Positions 1 through 8,387 of a DNA stretch of 64,000 nt are shown one piece after another. The position numbers and the translations under genes are program-made. A model generated the notes under the pieces. The model had not been told where the DNA came from. It saw only the letters and a list, made by a program, of their open reading frames with translations, and searched no databases. Every line of letters begins with the position of its first letter. Within the stretch, counting starts at the first letter, position 1. Source of the stretch: JANQPD01 sp963715655 (lineage in GTDB: Bacteria > Bacteroidota > Bacteroidia > Flavobacteriales > Schleiferiaceae). The stretch covers positions 1,736,001 to 1,800,000 of the forward strand of contig OY970262.1 in assembly GCA_963715655.1 (NCBI GenBank), given 5' to 3'.

Positions 1-926
1 TTGATACCGTTCACCCAGATTTACCAAAGGGTTTAAAGGAACTTGGTTTTACGGTTGTTGAGTTATTCACCGAAACAGACCTTACGTTAATTGAAAAATT
101 ACAATCCTGTGTAGGAATTATTATTCGCAGTAGATTTCCGCTTACGCGTGATTTTTTAGTACAACTGCCTAATTTACAATTTATTGGTAGAGTAGGGGCG
201 GGCTTAGAAAATATTGATGAGCAAGCAGCAGAGGAATTAAATATTCAACTATTTAGCGCACCAGAAGGCAATAGAAATGCGGTGGCAGAACATGCCTTAG
301 GTATGCTTTTAATGTTGTTCAATAATTTAAAAAAAGCAGATACGGAGGTACGCAATGGAAAATGGTTGCGCGAGGAGAACAGAGGTGTTGAAGTAGAGGG
401 AAAAACAATTGGTATTATTGGTTTCGGTAATATGGGTAGCGCTTTTGCGCGAAAGCTGCGTGGATTTGACGTGAAAATTTTGGCTTACGATAAGTATAAA
501 ACTGGTTTTGGCACTAATGAAGTAGAGGAAGTAGATTTAAAAACCTTACAAAAAAATGTAAATGTTTTGAGTTTGCATATTCCACAAACCGAAGAAACCA
601 TAGGTATGGTAAATGATACTTTTATTAGTGCGTTTTCAAAACCATTCTACTTGATTAATACGGCTCGCGGAAAAGTGGTACAAACTGAAGCGCTTGTAAA
701 TGCGTTAAAATCCGGAAAACTTTTAGGCGCTTGTTTAGACGTTTTAGAATATGAAAAAGCTTCGTTTGAAAGTATGTTTGCACAACAATTACCTACTGAC
801 TTTACTTATTTAACCAGTGCTAAAAATGTGCTTCTTTCACCTCATATTGCGGGTTGGACAGTAGAGAGCAATCAGAAAATGGCACAGGTACTCTTGAGTA
901 AAATTGCAAACAGAGAAAAAAGCTAA
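1..926 (+). CDS. serA: D-3-phosphoglycerate dehydrogenase-like 2-hydroxyacid dehydrogenase (5' partial)
   Basis: The reading frame is open from base 3 of the window, so the start codon lies upstream and about 308 residues are visible. An N-terminal substrate-binding half is followed by a Rossmann NAD-binding half with GIIGFGNMGSAFARKL (GxGxxG), the LINTARGKVV segment carrying the catalytic Arg, and LSPHIAGWT with the catalytic His. These mark the D-isomer-specific 2-hydroxyacid dehydrogenase family. Members of this length in Bacteroidota usually act as phosphoglycerate dehydrogenase (first step of serine synthesis), but no ACT domain is present at the C-terminus, so another 2-hydroxyacid substrate remains possible. 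It ends 2 nt before the next gene, suggesting co-transcription. A GTG at 282 is internal and not the start. Confidence 0.85.
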   Translation, partial: DTVHPDLPKGLKELGFTVVELFTETDLTLIEKLQSCVGIIIRSRFPLTRDFLVQLPNLQFIGRVGAGLENIDEQAAEELNIQLFSAPEGNRNAVAEHALGMLLMLFNNLKKADTEVRNGKWLREENRGVEVEGKTIGIIGFGNMGSAFARKLRGFDVKILAYDKYKTGFGTNEVEEVDLKTLQKNVNVLSLHIPQTEETIGMVNDTFISAFSKPFYLINTARGKVVQTEALVNALKSGKLLGACLDVLEYEKASFESMFAQQLPTDFTYLTSAKNVLLSPHIAGWTVESNQKMAQVLLSKIANREKS

Positions 927-928
927 AT

Positions 929-1213
929 ATGGAAATAGAACACGTACAAGAAAAAAACGGTGGAGAGTTTATGGTGGACAAGCAAAATGAGAAAGCTGCT
1001 AGTTTAAAGTACTCCTTATTTGATAGCGGGCGTTTGGTAATCAATCATACCGAGGTAAAGCCAAGTTTACAAGGGCAAGGCGTTGCTGGAAAATTAATTG
1101 ATGCAGCCGCTGATTTTGCCCGAGAAAAAAACTTTAAAATTCTACCGGTTTGTCCTTTTGCTAAACGCTATATGCAAGGCAAAAAAGAAAAATACGCGGA
1201 TGTATTGGTATAA
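929..1213 (+). CDS. Small GNAT-fold N-acetyltransferase (YjdJ/Acetyltransf_CG type)
   Basis: This 94-aa protein has the compact GCN5-related fold seen in the YjdJ-type family: a strand pair ending in VINHTEV, then the acetyl-CoA loop GQGVAGKLIDAAADFAR, then ILPVCPFAKRYM, in which the C-P-F-A segment is the family hallmark. The substrate of this family is not established. It begins 2 nt after the dehydrogenase stop, and its last 14 nt overlap the start of the downstream lipoprotein gene, so the three genes probably form one transcript. Confidence 0.85.
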   Translation: MEIEHVQEKNGGEFMVDKQNEKAASLKYSLFDSGRLVINHTEVKPSLQGQGVAGKLIDAAADFAREKNFKILPVCPFAKRYMQGKKEKYADVLV

Positions 1214-2831
1214 ACTACCCCTTCGTTTTTTACTGTTGTTTGGCGTTTTTACTATTGTATATTCTTGTGGTGGTCCTCCTGAGCAGCACACTTCACAAAT
1301 TTTCAGATTTAATGCGCACAGTGGCATTGCTACTTTAGACCCTGCTTTTGCACGTGATCAATACAGCAATTGGAGTGCTAACTTACTATATAACGGGCTT
1401 ACCCAAATGGACAGAAAATTACGGGTGCAGCCGGCATTAGCCACCCGTTGGGAAATTTTGGATAGTAATACCCGGTACATTTTTCACTTGCGTGATGATG
1501 TTTTCTTTCATAAAAACGTCTGCTTCGGTAAAGACTCTACACGTAAAGTAACGGCACATGATTTTGTGTATAGTTTTGAGCGCTTGCGTTCATCCTCCTT
1601 AGCCGCTCCGGGCAGTTGGGTTTTTGCTAATGTGCAGTCGTTTTCCGCTTTAAGCGATAGCGTTTTGGAAATTAAACTCACCCAGCCTTTTCCACCATTT
1701 TTGGGAATTTTAAGCATGAAATATTGCTCAGTTGTACCCCAAGAAGCAGTAGAATATTATGCCGATGAATTTCGATCAAACCCAGTGGGTACAGGCCCCT
1801 TTTATAAAAAACTGTGGGTAGCCAATGAAAAATTGGTGTTGCGTAAGAATAACGCCTATTGGGAAAACGATAGCACGGGTGTTCAACTGCCTTATTTAGA
1901 AGCGGTAGCAATTTCTTTTATACCCGATAAGCAATCTGCTTTTATGGAATTTGTAAAAGGTAATATGGATTTAGTTTCAGGCATTGACCCATCTTATAAA
2001 GATGAAATTTTAACATTTGAAGGAACGCTACAAGAAAAATATTCCGAAAAATTTGAACTGTATCGCCAACCGTATTTAAATACAGAATATTTGGGATTTT
2101 TAATGGATACGGGAATGGTTGCATTGATAGGAAGTCCTTTAAAAGAAAAGAAAATTAGGCAAGCCATAAACTATGGTTTTGATAGAAAAAAAATGCTTAA
2201 GTATTTACGCAATAGTATAGGTGAGCCGGCTACATCAGGTATGATGCCTATTGGTTTAGACGCGTTTGATGCTAGCAAGGTGCCCGGCTACGCTTATAAT
2301 CCTGAAAAAGCCGCAGAGCTATTAGCCCAAGCAGGTTTTCCAAAAGGGCAGGGGTTGCCTGAAATTACACTAGAAACCAACGCTTCATATTTAGATTTGT
2401 GCGAGTATATGCAATCTGAATTAGGAAAAGTTGGTGTACGATTAAAAGTTGAGGTAAGCCCACCCTCAAGTTTACGCCAAGCCATTGCCACTTCTAAAGT
2501 TAGTTTTTTTAGAGCCAGTTGGATTGGTGATTACCCGGATGGTGAAAACTACTTATCGCTATTTTACTCGGAAAATAAAGCGCCCAATGGACCAAATTAT
2601 ACGCAGTTTAGTAATGCCAAATTTGACGTATGGTACAAACAAGCGGCCATTGCGCAATCTGATAGTTTGCGCATGTGTTTGTACCAAAAAATGGATAGCT
2701 TATTAATGGCAGAAGCTACGGTAGTGCCTCTGTATTATGATCAAGTGTTACGTTTTTACCCTAAAAACGTACACGGTTTAGAGGGTAATGCTATGAATAT
2801 GTTGGACTTAAAAAGGGTTTGGAAGGATTGA
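1200..2831 (+). CDS. ABC-type peptide/substrate-binding lipoprotein (SBP_bac_5 family)
   Basis: This 543-aa protein starts at the ATG at 1200. An earlier in-frame ATG at 1098 would put 34 non-signal residues in front and overlap the GNAT gene far more. From 1200 the protein opens with a lipoprotein signal (KLPLRFLLLFGVFTIVYSC, lipid Cys about residue 23). The body matches family-5 solute-binding proteins of the OppA/DppA type, including NLLYNGLTQMD, an RWEI.D..RYIFHLRDDV.FH segment, and VPLYYDQVLRFY near the C-terminus. The family delivers oligopeptides or similar solutes to an ABC importer. No permease or ATPase gene lies next to it in the window, so it is an orphan binding protein here. Confidence 0.9.
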   Translation: MYWYKLPLRFLLLFGVFTIVYSCGGPPEQHTSQIFRFNAHSGIATLDPAFARDQYSNWSANLLYNGLTQMDRKLRVQPALATRWEILDSNTRYIFHLRDDVFFHKNVCFGKDSTRKVTAHDFVYSFERLRSSSLAAPGSWVFANVQSFSALSDSVLEIKLTQPFPPFLGILSMKYCSVVPQEAVEYYADEFRSNPVGTGPFYKKLWVANEKLVLRKNNAYWENDSTGVQLPYLEAVAISFIPDKQSAFMEFVKGNMDLVSGIDPSYKDEILTFEGTLQEKYSEKFELYRQPYLNTEYLGFLMDTGMVALIGSPLKEKKIRQAINYGFDRKKMLKYLRNSIGEPATSGMMPIGLDAFDASKVPGYAYNPEKAAELLAQAGFPKGQGLPEITLETNASYLDLCEYMQSELGKVGVRLKVEVSPPSSLRQAIATSKVSFFRASWIGDYPDGENYLSLFYSENKAPNGPNYTQFSNAKFDVWYKQAAIAQSDSLRMCLYQKMDSLLMAEATVVPLYYDQVLRFYPKNVHGLEGNAMNMLDLKRVWKD

Positions 2832-2921
2832 TAGTTTTTGCAATAAGTTGAAATAAAACAAAAGCGCATTGGGTTAATACATTTTAAATGTGTTAAGCAA
2901 TGGCTAAAAAATTGTAAAACC

Positions 2922-3638
2922 TTATTCCTTGTTTTCAGTAAGCACATTCACTAAAAATTGTCCAAAATCAAGATCAACAGGATATATTCTTCCTGTATTA
3001 AAACTAATACCTAACTGATTGTAATTTGGTACCATTGGGCCTACGCCAAACCCTCTTAAAGAGAGGTGCTTAGGTGATCTGTTTACCTTTCCTTTTATCC
3101 ATACTTTGGTGCCTAATAACCCACCAATGCTTACCGTTGCTTCTTCACCAACCTTGTTTTGATACGCTATAAACTCCAATGGTTTTAAACTTATTTTTTC
3201 TTTATTCACCTTTACCTTTTTAGGCATTTTACTTTTATCTAAATCGCCTATTACGTACACCATATTATTTGGGTATAAATCAAAATTACGTTCTAACTGT
3301 GCCGTGTTAAGGTTGTAAATTGAAATCATCAAAAAGGTGGTATCCAATTTATTTGTTACCTCCTCAATGCTATATGCATTCGCACCAAGTTGATTGGATT
3401 TATACCAAAAGGAATTGTAAAGATTTTCCAAGGTAACTTTACCCGTATGGGTAGCATGACCTGTTAAAGTGGCGATGTAATTTTCTTCCAATGGTATAAA
3501 ACCGGTATCAATGTAAGAGAAGGTTATGGCATTTTTTTTGGCCGTAACATTTAAGTTTTGACTGTATATTTCAACACCTTGGCCAACTAACAAGGTAGAA
3601 ATTACTAAAAAGGAGGTAAACAGGTAAAATTTAGTCAT
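2922..3638 (-). CDS. Secreted protein of unknown function
   Basis: This 238-aa protein has an N-terminal hydrophobic signal (FYLFTSFLVISTLLVGQ) with a likely signal peptidase I site after it. The remainder is mixed beta-rich sequence with no motif I recognise. There is no lipobox and no obvious T9SS tail, since the C-terminus is FLVNVLTENKE. It is convergent with the upstream lipoprotein gene and lies downstream of the T9SS cluster on the same strand, although a relic repeat separates them. A periplasmic or outer-membrane-associated role is only an inference from the signal peptide. Confidence 0.7.
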   Translation of the reverse strand: MTKFYLFTSFLVISTLLVGQGVEIYSQNLNVTAKKNAITFSYIDTGFIPLEENYIATLTGHATHTGKVTLENLYNSFWYKSNQLGANAYSIEEVTNKLDTTFLMISIYNLNTAQLERNFDLYPNNMVYVIGDLDKSKMPKKVKVNKEKISLKPLEFIAYQNKVGEEATVSIGGLLGTKVWIKGKVNRSPKHLSLRGFGVGPMVPNYNQLGISFNTGRIYPVDLDFGQFLVNVLTENKE

Positions 3639-3707
3639 GATGCTATTTTAGGTTAGGATAAAGTTTGTCCTTGCTAAGTAAAGCATTCTTTTTTTATAAA
3701 ATGAATG

Positions 3708-3737
3708 TTAAATTTTAGTAAAGTTTTTAGAAGCAAA
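3708..3737 (-). repeat. Relic of a T9SS sorting-tail coding end (copy 3)
   Basis: Read on the minus strand this 30-bp segment encodes FASKNFTKI followed by TAA, matching the last residues of the S8 protease (VASKNFTKI). It lies just downstream of the stop of the T9SS gene at 3749-4405 and belongs to no complete gene. Related copies lie at 4410-4439 and at the end of the protease gene (5126-5153). Confidence 0.7.
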
Positions 3738-3748
3738 TTCTATAACAT

Positions 3749-4405
3749 TTATTCCACCAAAATCTTCTTCACCATCGTTCCTTTTTCCGTTTCTAATTGT
3801 AGAAAGTAAACCCCTGCGGGTAAACAGCTTACATCTATTTCGTTTTCCCTAAAATGGGTCAAGATTTTTAAAGTTGTTCCGGCTAAGTTTTTAAGGGTTA
3901 GTGTATGTATTTTTAAACCATTAGGTATTTCAAATTTTACAATGGAGGAGGCAGGGTTTGGATAAAAGTTAATGTTTAATTCAAAATAATTTTTAAGAAT
4001 GTTAAGTGGTGCATTAAAAGTTTGCACGTAAGCTACGCTACTGTCTATTCCATAAGGGCAATTTGGCAAAATAGTATCAATAGTATGCAGCACAAGAGTT
4101 TTCACTCCCGAAGCGATGTTAATAGAGTGTTCAATTAGGGTGTCATACGGTATTACTTGCATAGTTTTCCCACAAGGGTGAAAATATACTGCCATAAATA
4201 TACTCTCTGCCTCTTGGCTATAGTGCACGCTAGATATAGCTTTATTATTGTACCGAGAGTGGCCATTTGGAAAAGCTGCATCAAAAAGGTATCCTTCCAT
4301 ATAAGTACTTAAAACTCCGTTATTGTAACGCACATTAAGCGAATCTACCGTTTGGGCTGAAACTACATTTGTTATTAGAAATAATAATATTGTAATAATT
4401 TTCAT
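3749..4405 (-). CDS. T9SS type A sorting domain-containing secreted protein (paralogue 1)
   Basis: The start is set at the ATG at 4405, which opens a clean signal peptide (MKIITILLFLITNVVSAQ). The longer frame to 4459 would translate relic repeat sequence. The mature protein has a roughly 110-residue domain of unknown function (YMEGYLFDAAFPNG.., AVYFHPCGKTMQVIPYD). It ends in a typical type A sorting tail with FYPNPASS, LKNLAGTT, LPAGVYFLQLET and VKKILVE. Such tails direct export by the type IX secretion system and are usually removed at the surface. It is a paralogue of the gene at 4456-5121, and both carry a conserved F-P-C-G segment. Confidence 0.85.
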   Translation of the reverse strand: MKIITILLFLITNVVSAQTVDSLNVRYNNGVLSTYMEGYLFDAAFPNGHSRYNNKAISSVHYSQEAESIFMAVYFHPCGKTMQVIPYDTLIEHSINIASGVKTLVLHTIDTILPNCPYGIDSSVAYVQTFNAPLNILKNYFELNINFYPNPASSIVKFEIPNGLKIHTLTLKNLAGTTLKILTHFRENEIDVSCLPAGVYFLQLETEKGTMVKKILVE

Positions 4406-4409
4406 AATC

Positions 4410-4439
4410 TTAAATTTTAGTAAAGTTTTGAGAAGCAAA
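4410..4439 (-). repeat. Relic of a T9SS sorting-tail coding end (copy 2)
   Basis: On the minus strand this encodes FASQNFTKI followed by a stop, one residue different from the S8 protease C-terminus. It lies between the two T9SS paralogues, immediately upstream of the ATG at 4405. The position suggests that gene duplication or recombination took place inside sorting-tail DNA. Confidence 0.7.
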
Positions 4440-4455
4440 ACTTCATAATTATCTC

Positions 4456-5121
4456 TCATTCAATCAATACTTTCCTAACTGCAATTCCTTGCTCCGTTTC
4501 AATTTCTACCAAATATATACCTATGGGTAGATGGCTTACATCAATTTTATCTCCATTAAAATCAACAACCATTTTAACCGCTTGCCCGCTAAGATTTTTA
4601 ATGGTGACTTGATTTATACGTAAACCGGAAGGTGCGTTAATTTTTATTGTGGTTTTTACTGGGTTTGGGTATATATCTATTTTATTAACTGTAGCCAATT
4701 CTGTTTGACTTAATGGAGTTAAAAAGGTCAACATAGAAGTATCCACATAGCTGCCGGAAGTAATACAGTTGGGTTCAATAGTATCTTGGGTATAAATTAT
4801 AAGTGTTTTTGACCTGTTGGCTATTAGCGTAATTTGTTCTTTAATAAGACTATCATACGGTACTATTTGTATGAGCGGACCGCAAGGAAAAAAGAACACA
4901 TCCATAAGAATTGTATCTCCACTAAATGAATATTGAATAGAGCTTATGGCTTTATGACCATTGTTTCTACCTCCCCCATTTGGGAAATTAGGATCAAATA
5001 ATTGACCTGCTATATAAACACTAAGTGTATCTCCTTTATAACTAACAGAAGTGGAGTCTAATGATTGACTTAATAGAACAATCGAGCAGAGTAATAGAAG
5101 TACTGATAAATAAATTTTCAT
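4456..5121 (-). CDS. T9SS type A sorting domain-containing secreted protein (paralogue 2)
   Basis: This 221-aa protein has a signal peptide (MKIYLSVLLLLCSIVLLSQ), a domain shared with the neighbour at 3749-4405 (YIAGQLFDPNFPNG, DVFFFPCGPLIQIVPYDSLI), and a C-terminal T9SS tail (IYPNPVKT, IKNLSGQAV, LPIGIYLVEIET, VRKVLIE). The unknown N-terminal domain is predicted to be delivered to the surface or medium. The gene begins 4 nt after the protease stop codon, so protease and cargo are likely co-transcribed. Function beyond secretion is unknown. Confidence 0.85.
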   Translation of the reverse strand: MKIYLSVLLLLCSIVLLSQSLDSTSVSYKGDTLSVYIAGQLFDPNFPNGGGRNNGHKAISSIQYSFSGDTILMDVFFFPCGPLIQIVPYDSLIKEQITLIANRSKTLIIYTQDTIEPNCITSGSYVDTSMLTFLTPLSQTELATVNKIDIYPNPVKTTIKINAPSGLRINQVTIKNLSGQAVKMVVDFNGDKIDVSHLPIGIYLVEIETEQGIAVRKVLIE

Positions 5122-5125
5122 GCTA

Positions 5126-5153
5126 TTAAATTTTAGTAAAGTTTTTGGAAGCT
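5126..5153 (-). repeat. T9SS tail-coding end (copy 1, inside the S8 protease gene)
   Basis: The last codons of the S8 protease (ASKNFTKI plus TAA) form the genic copy of the roughly 27-bp sequence repeated at 4410-4439 and 3708-3737. Confidence 0.7.
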
Positions 5154-8083
5154 ACAATCTGACCATCACACACCAACACAACCGTGTAAGCGCCCGCTGA
5201 CAAAGAAGCACAACTGAAAGTGATGGAAGTATTTTGCGTGTTCAAAGTGTAATTATTACTAGCATTTGGGTTGGTCAAAGCAAACACCATCAAATAGGCC
5301 GATGTAGCTTCATCCGCGTCATATTGTACGGTTAAATCATTAGTAGTGGGGTTAGGGTTCAAAGAATTAATGGCGTAGGGGTTTACCAACACACGCATCT
5401 CGTCATAATCTTTATATAAATCGGCATCGGCTATTACTTCTAGCGTATAGGTTTCAGATTGGGCAGGTTGTAAATTAGGATGTTTACCGGTGTAGATTAA
5501 ACTGTCTTTACCATCATACCAATTATACGTAGCCGGTTCGTTAATATCAGCCGCCATAGGGTTAGCTGTTTCATTTTGTTGAATTACATAATCGGGCCCC
5601 GCATCGGCTTGAAAATCTACGCGTTCTTCGGTGGAGATTTTAAAATGCATTGCACCCATTAACAAATCATCTTCTTCACCACGATGTTCACTAATGTGAT
5701 AATTGAACCGCTTTTTCTCATCCATCGCGTCCGTTAAAAAAGAGAAACCTACATAGATGGTATCTCGTTCACCGGGAATAAAATTTAAATTTTTAATGCG
5801 CGCATGTGGGCTGCTCACATAAAGTAATTGTTCTCCGGCCACTTCAATACCTTCATGTGCTCCCATGTCGGTTTGTAAAAAGAGTTCCCATGCACGATTG
5901 CCAAGTTTCAGTGTAACTTCAGCAGCTTCTACAATAGATGGGCCTGAAAATATTTCGGGAACATCTAACCAAATGTCCACTGCTCCATTTCCAGGATCTT
6001 CCTCACTAGCCACCCCTACTAGCATGTGCTTGCCGTGCGGATAGGTATTACCGTTATGTACATAATTGGTTTTACCGGGACTTGCATCTACCACCGTTAA
6101 ATTACGCATGGCTATATTGTTATTATTGTAAACATCTCCCGCTAAATAGCCAGGCACCACAGTAATAGGGTCGTTAGTAGATTCTATGCGCGCTAGTAAA
6201 CAAGTCCCCCACTGAAGTTCTCCAACTTCTGGAATAATAGTCCAAGGTATTTGAAAGATAGTATCTCTACCGGCTTCTATTACCGGTAAGGCGATATCTT
6301 GTATCAAATCTCCTAAAGCAGGATTTGTTCCATCCCAATTTTGTGGCCAAGAAGCATTTGAAGAACCTTTGCTCCAATAAAGTTTTAAGCGCTCAGTACC
6401 GTCAGAAGCAGAACAACCTTTGTTGCGCACTTTAACATACACCCACACAGGTCTTAGTGAATCATATTCAGGACTTTGATGTGTCTGGTTGGTATAGCCA
6501 TCGGCAAACTCGCGTACCCAAATATCAGGACTATTATCAAAATAATAAAAGAAAGGGTAAGAGTTTGGATATCCAAAGTCATTTACTCTGTCTTTCATAT
6601 ACAAATCAGCGTTATTGGTACGCATAGCTTCCGCTACGTCCACTGCTTCTTTTGCATCAACCCTACCATATCCCATACGCAAGGAATGTCCCGGTCTATC
6701 AGGGTCATAGTTGTAGTTAAACCCACCAACGGTATCTGCCGTTACTTTCAGAATGTTACCTATTTCTTCATTATTCAAACATTCATTCACGGAAAGCATT
6801 AAACCTGCTGTACCACCTACTAGTGGACTAGAAAATGAGGAGCCAGTTTGAATAGCGTAAGGACCAAAGCCTTGAGGATCCATTATCGGGATTTGATGGC
6901 CTGGAGCCGCAATATCTAGCTGAAGCCCAGTATGTGTTTGCTGTGTTACATCATTTATATTACTATTAGCTACACTTATTACCAAAGGATGATTGGCAGG
7001 ATATATAACGGGAAATGATGTTCCATTATTATTTCCACTTGCTGCAACTATAAAACATTTATATCTTTTGTAGGCTAAAGCAATAGCATTGTCAATTGCA
7101 CTAAAATTAGATTTAACCCCTAATGATATGTTAATTACATGTGCACCATTTTTAGCGGCATACTCAATTGCATCATCTAAAGCTAAGCTTGTAATTTGAG
7201 CCATATTCGTATCGGTTTTAGAAGCTTTAACAATCATAATTTGGTTTCCTGCATTGGCACCCCAGCCTCCAGCAACTCCAGCAACGCCAACATGGTTATT
7301 CGTTCTTCCAGCAATAATTCCTGCCACAGAAGTACCGTGTGGGCCAGCGTCATTTACATCATTATTATTGTCCACAAAATTCCAGCCACGCCAATCATCA
7401 ATAAAACCGTTACCATCATCATCAATACCGTTTCCCGTGGCGGGGTCGTTTTGATCCGTCCACGCATCCTCACCTGTATTGTACCAAATACTGCTATTAC
7501 TAGTAGTTCCAGTAGCCTGTGCAAAATCTTCGTGAAACCATTCAACACCGCTATCTATTATCGCGGTAATTATATTATTGCTGCCGGTAGTTTTATTCCA
7601 TGCCTGTGGAACTTTTGCTTTAATTAAATTCCATTGATAATACGTTTGAATTACAGGGTCGTAAAAAGCACTATCATTTGGTTGAAGTAGTAATTCTAAA
7701 GGTGTTCCAACGTCTACTTTTTGTATAAAACTTAAGTTTTGTAATTCATTACAAAATGAGATAAGATTGGAGTACTGTGCATTACTAATATTAAAGTCAC
7801 TCCATCCAGATGAGGATTGTCTTTTCAACTGCATCCCGTATTCTGATTCTAGAAAATCATAATTTATAGTTGTTGCAGTTTTATCAATTTTCAGGGTAAT
7901 TTCAGCACTGCCTACCTGAACTAAGGTTTGATTAATATTATCTAGCACAAACCAATTACTTCCAATTTTATAGAAAGGTCTATTATTTAAAATTTCAGGT
8001 TCTAAACCGCTGGTGGTTTGTGCAGTAAGTTGTGTTAGTGCACCAAATACAAATACTGTAAAAATAGGTAATAGTTGTTTCAT
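5126..8083 (-). CDS. Secreted S8 (subtilisin-family) serine protease with T9SS sorting tail
   Basis: This 985-aa protein carries an N-terminal signal peptide (LLPIFTVFVFGALTQLTAQ) and a propeptide-like region to about residue 140. The peptidase domain has the S8 triad: Asp about 177 in AIIDSGVEWFHED, His about 249 in GPHGTSVAGIIAG, and Ser about 416 in GSSFSSPLVGG. A calcium-loop-like stretch (NGIDDDGNGFIDDW) sits between Asp and His. Beta-sandwich extensions follow, then a type A sorting tail (LNPNPTTNDLTV, LSAGAYTVVLVCDGQIVASK). It should be exported through T9SS and act on extracellular protein. The two T9SS proteins immediately downstream may share its transcript; whether they are substrates or partners is unknown. 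Confidence 0.92.
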   Translation of the reverse strand: MKQLLPIFTVFVFGALTQLTAQTTSGLEPEILNNRPFYKIGSNWFVLDNINQTLVQVGSAEITLKIDKTATTINYDFLESEYGMQLKRQSSSGWSDFNISNAQYSNLISFCNELQNLSFIQKVDVGTPLELLLQPNDSAFYDPVIQTYYQWNLIKAKVPQAWNKTTGSNNIITAIIDSGVEWFHEDFAQATGTTSNSSIWYNTGEDAWTDQNDPATGNGIDDDGNGFIDDWRGWNFVDNNNDVNDAGPHGTSVAGIIAGRTNNHVGVAGVAGGWGANAGNQIMIVKASKTDTNMAQITSLALDDAIEYAAKNGAHVINISLGVKSNFSAIDNAIALAYKRYKCFIVAASGNNNGTSFPVIYPANHPLVISVANSNINDVTQQTHTGLQLDIAAPGHQIPIMDPQGFGPYAIQTGSSFSSPLVGGTAGLMLSVNECLNNEEIGNILKVTADTVGGFNYNYDPDRPGHSLRMGYGRVDAKEAVDVAEAMRTNNADLYMKDRVNDFGYPNSYPFFYYFDNSPDIWVREFADGYTNQTHQSPEYDSLRPVWVYVKVRNKGCSASDGTERLKLYWSKGSSNASWPQNWDGTNPALGDLIQDIALPVIEAGRDTIFQIPWTIIPEVGELQWGTCLLARIESTNDPITVVPGYLAGDVYNNNNIAMRNLTVVDASPGKTNYVHNGNTYPHGKHMLVGVASEEDPGNGAVDIWLDVPEIFSGPSIVEAAEVTLKLGNRAWELFLQTDMGAHEGIEVAGEQLLYVSSPHARIKNLNFIPGERDTIYVGFSFLTDAMDEKKRFNYHISEHRGEEDDLLMGAMHFKISTEERVDFQADAGPDYVIQQNETANPMAADINEPATYNWYDGKDSLIYTGKHPNLQPAQSETYTLEVIADADLYKDYDEMRVLVNPYAINSLNPNPTTNDLTVQYDADEATSAYLMVFALTNPNASNNYTLNTQNTSITFSCASLSAGAYTVVLVCDGQIVASKNFTKI

Positions 8084-8387
8084 TTGTTTGATTTTTAGCG
8101 GGTTAAATATAAGATTTTATTTCAGATAAAAAACTAAATTTACTATTTTAACCAATATCATTTGATAATAATACCATTAAATGAAAACAATTGATACGCT
8201 TTTAGATAAAATTCATACCTGATGATTGATTTTATAATTAAAACTAATTGCGTAAAATTGAAAACGCGCCTCACTTGCGTGGGCGCGGCTTCACATGAAG
8301 TGTACTATAAACAGGTTTTATCATAAGGTGATTGTTTGTATGCTAAAGTAGGAGGTATAAAAGTTCAAATTGTAACTAATGAAAATA
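8084..8387. other. Intergenic region between the protease and the histidine kinase
   Basis: About 300 bp of AT-rich DNA with no convincing ORF. It must hold the minus-strand promoter of the S8 protease. The only structured element I see is the GC-rich hairpin repeat at 8231-8299. Confidence 0.6.
8231..8299. repeat. 69-bp direct repeat with GC hairpin, left copy
   Basis: This segment is repeated in the same orientation at 10421-10489 with one visible mismatch near its end (gcggct versus gcgcct). It contains the inverted repeat cgcgcc / ggcgcg around an 11-nt loop. On the minus strand the hairpin is followed by TTTTCAATTTT, which resembles an intrinsic terminator or attenuator. It lies about 150 bp upstream of the protease start, and the two copies flank the histidine kinase gene. 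Confidence 0.8.

Noticed and set aside
4406..4459. Longer start of the T9SS gene at 4459
   Set aside because: It would translate the tail relic and place 18 polar residues before the signal peptide.
7196..7627. Plus-strand ORF of 143 aa
   Set aside because: It is opposite the catalytic region of the S8 protease and low in complexity.
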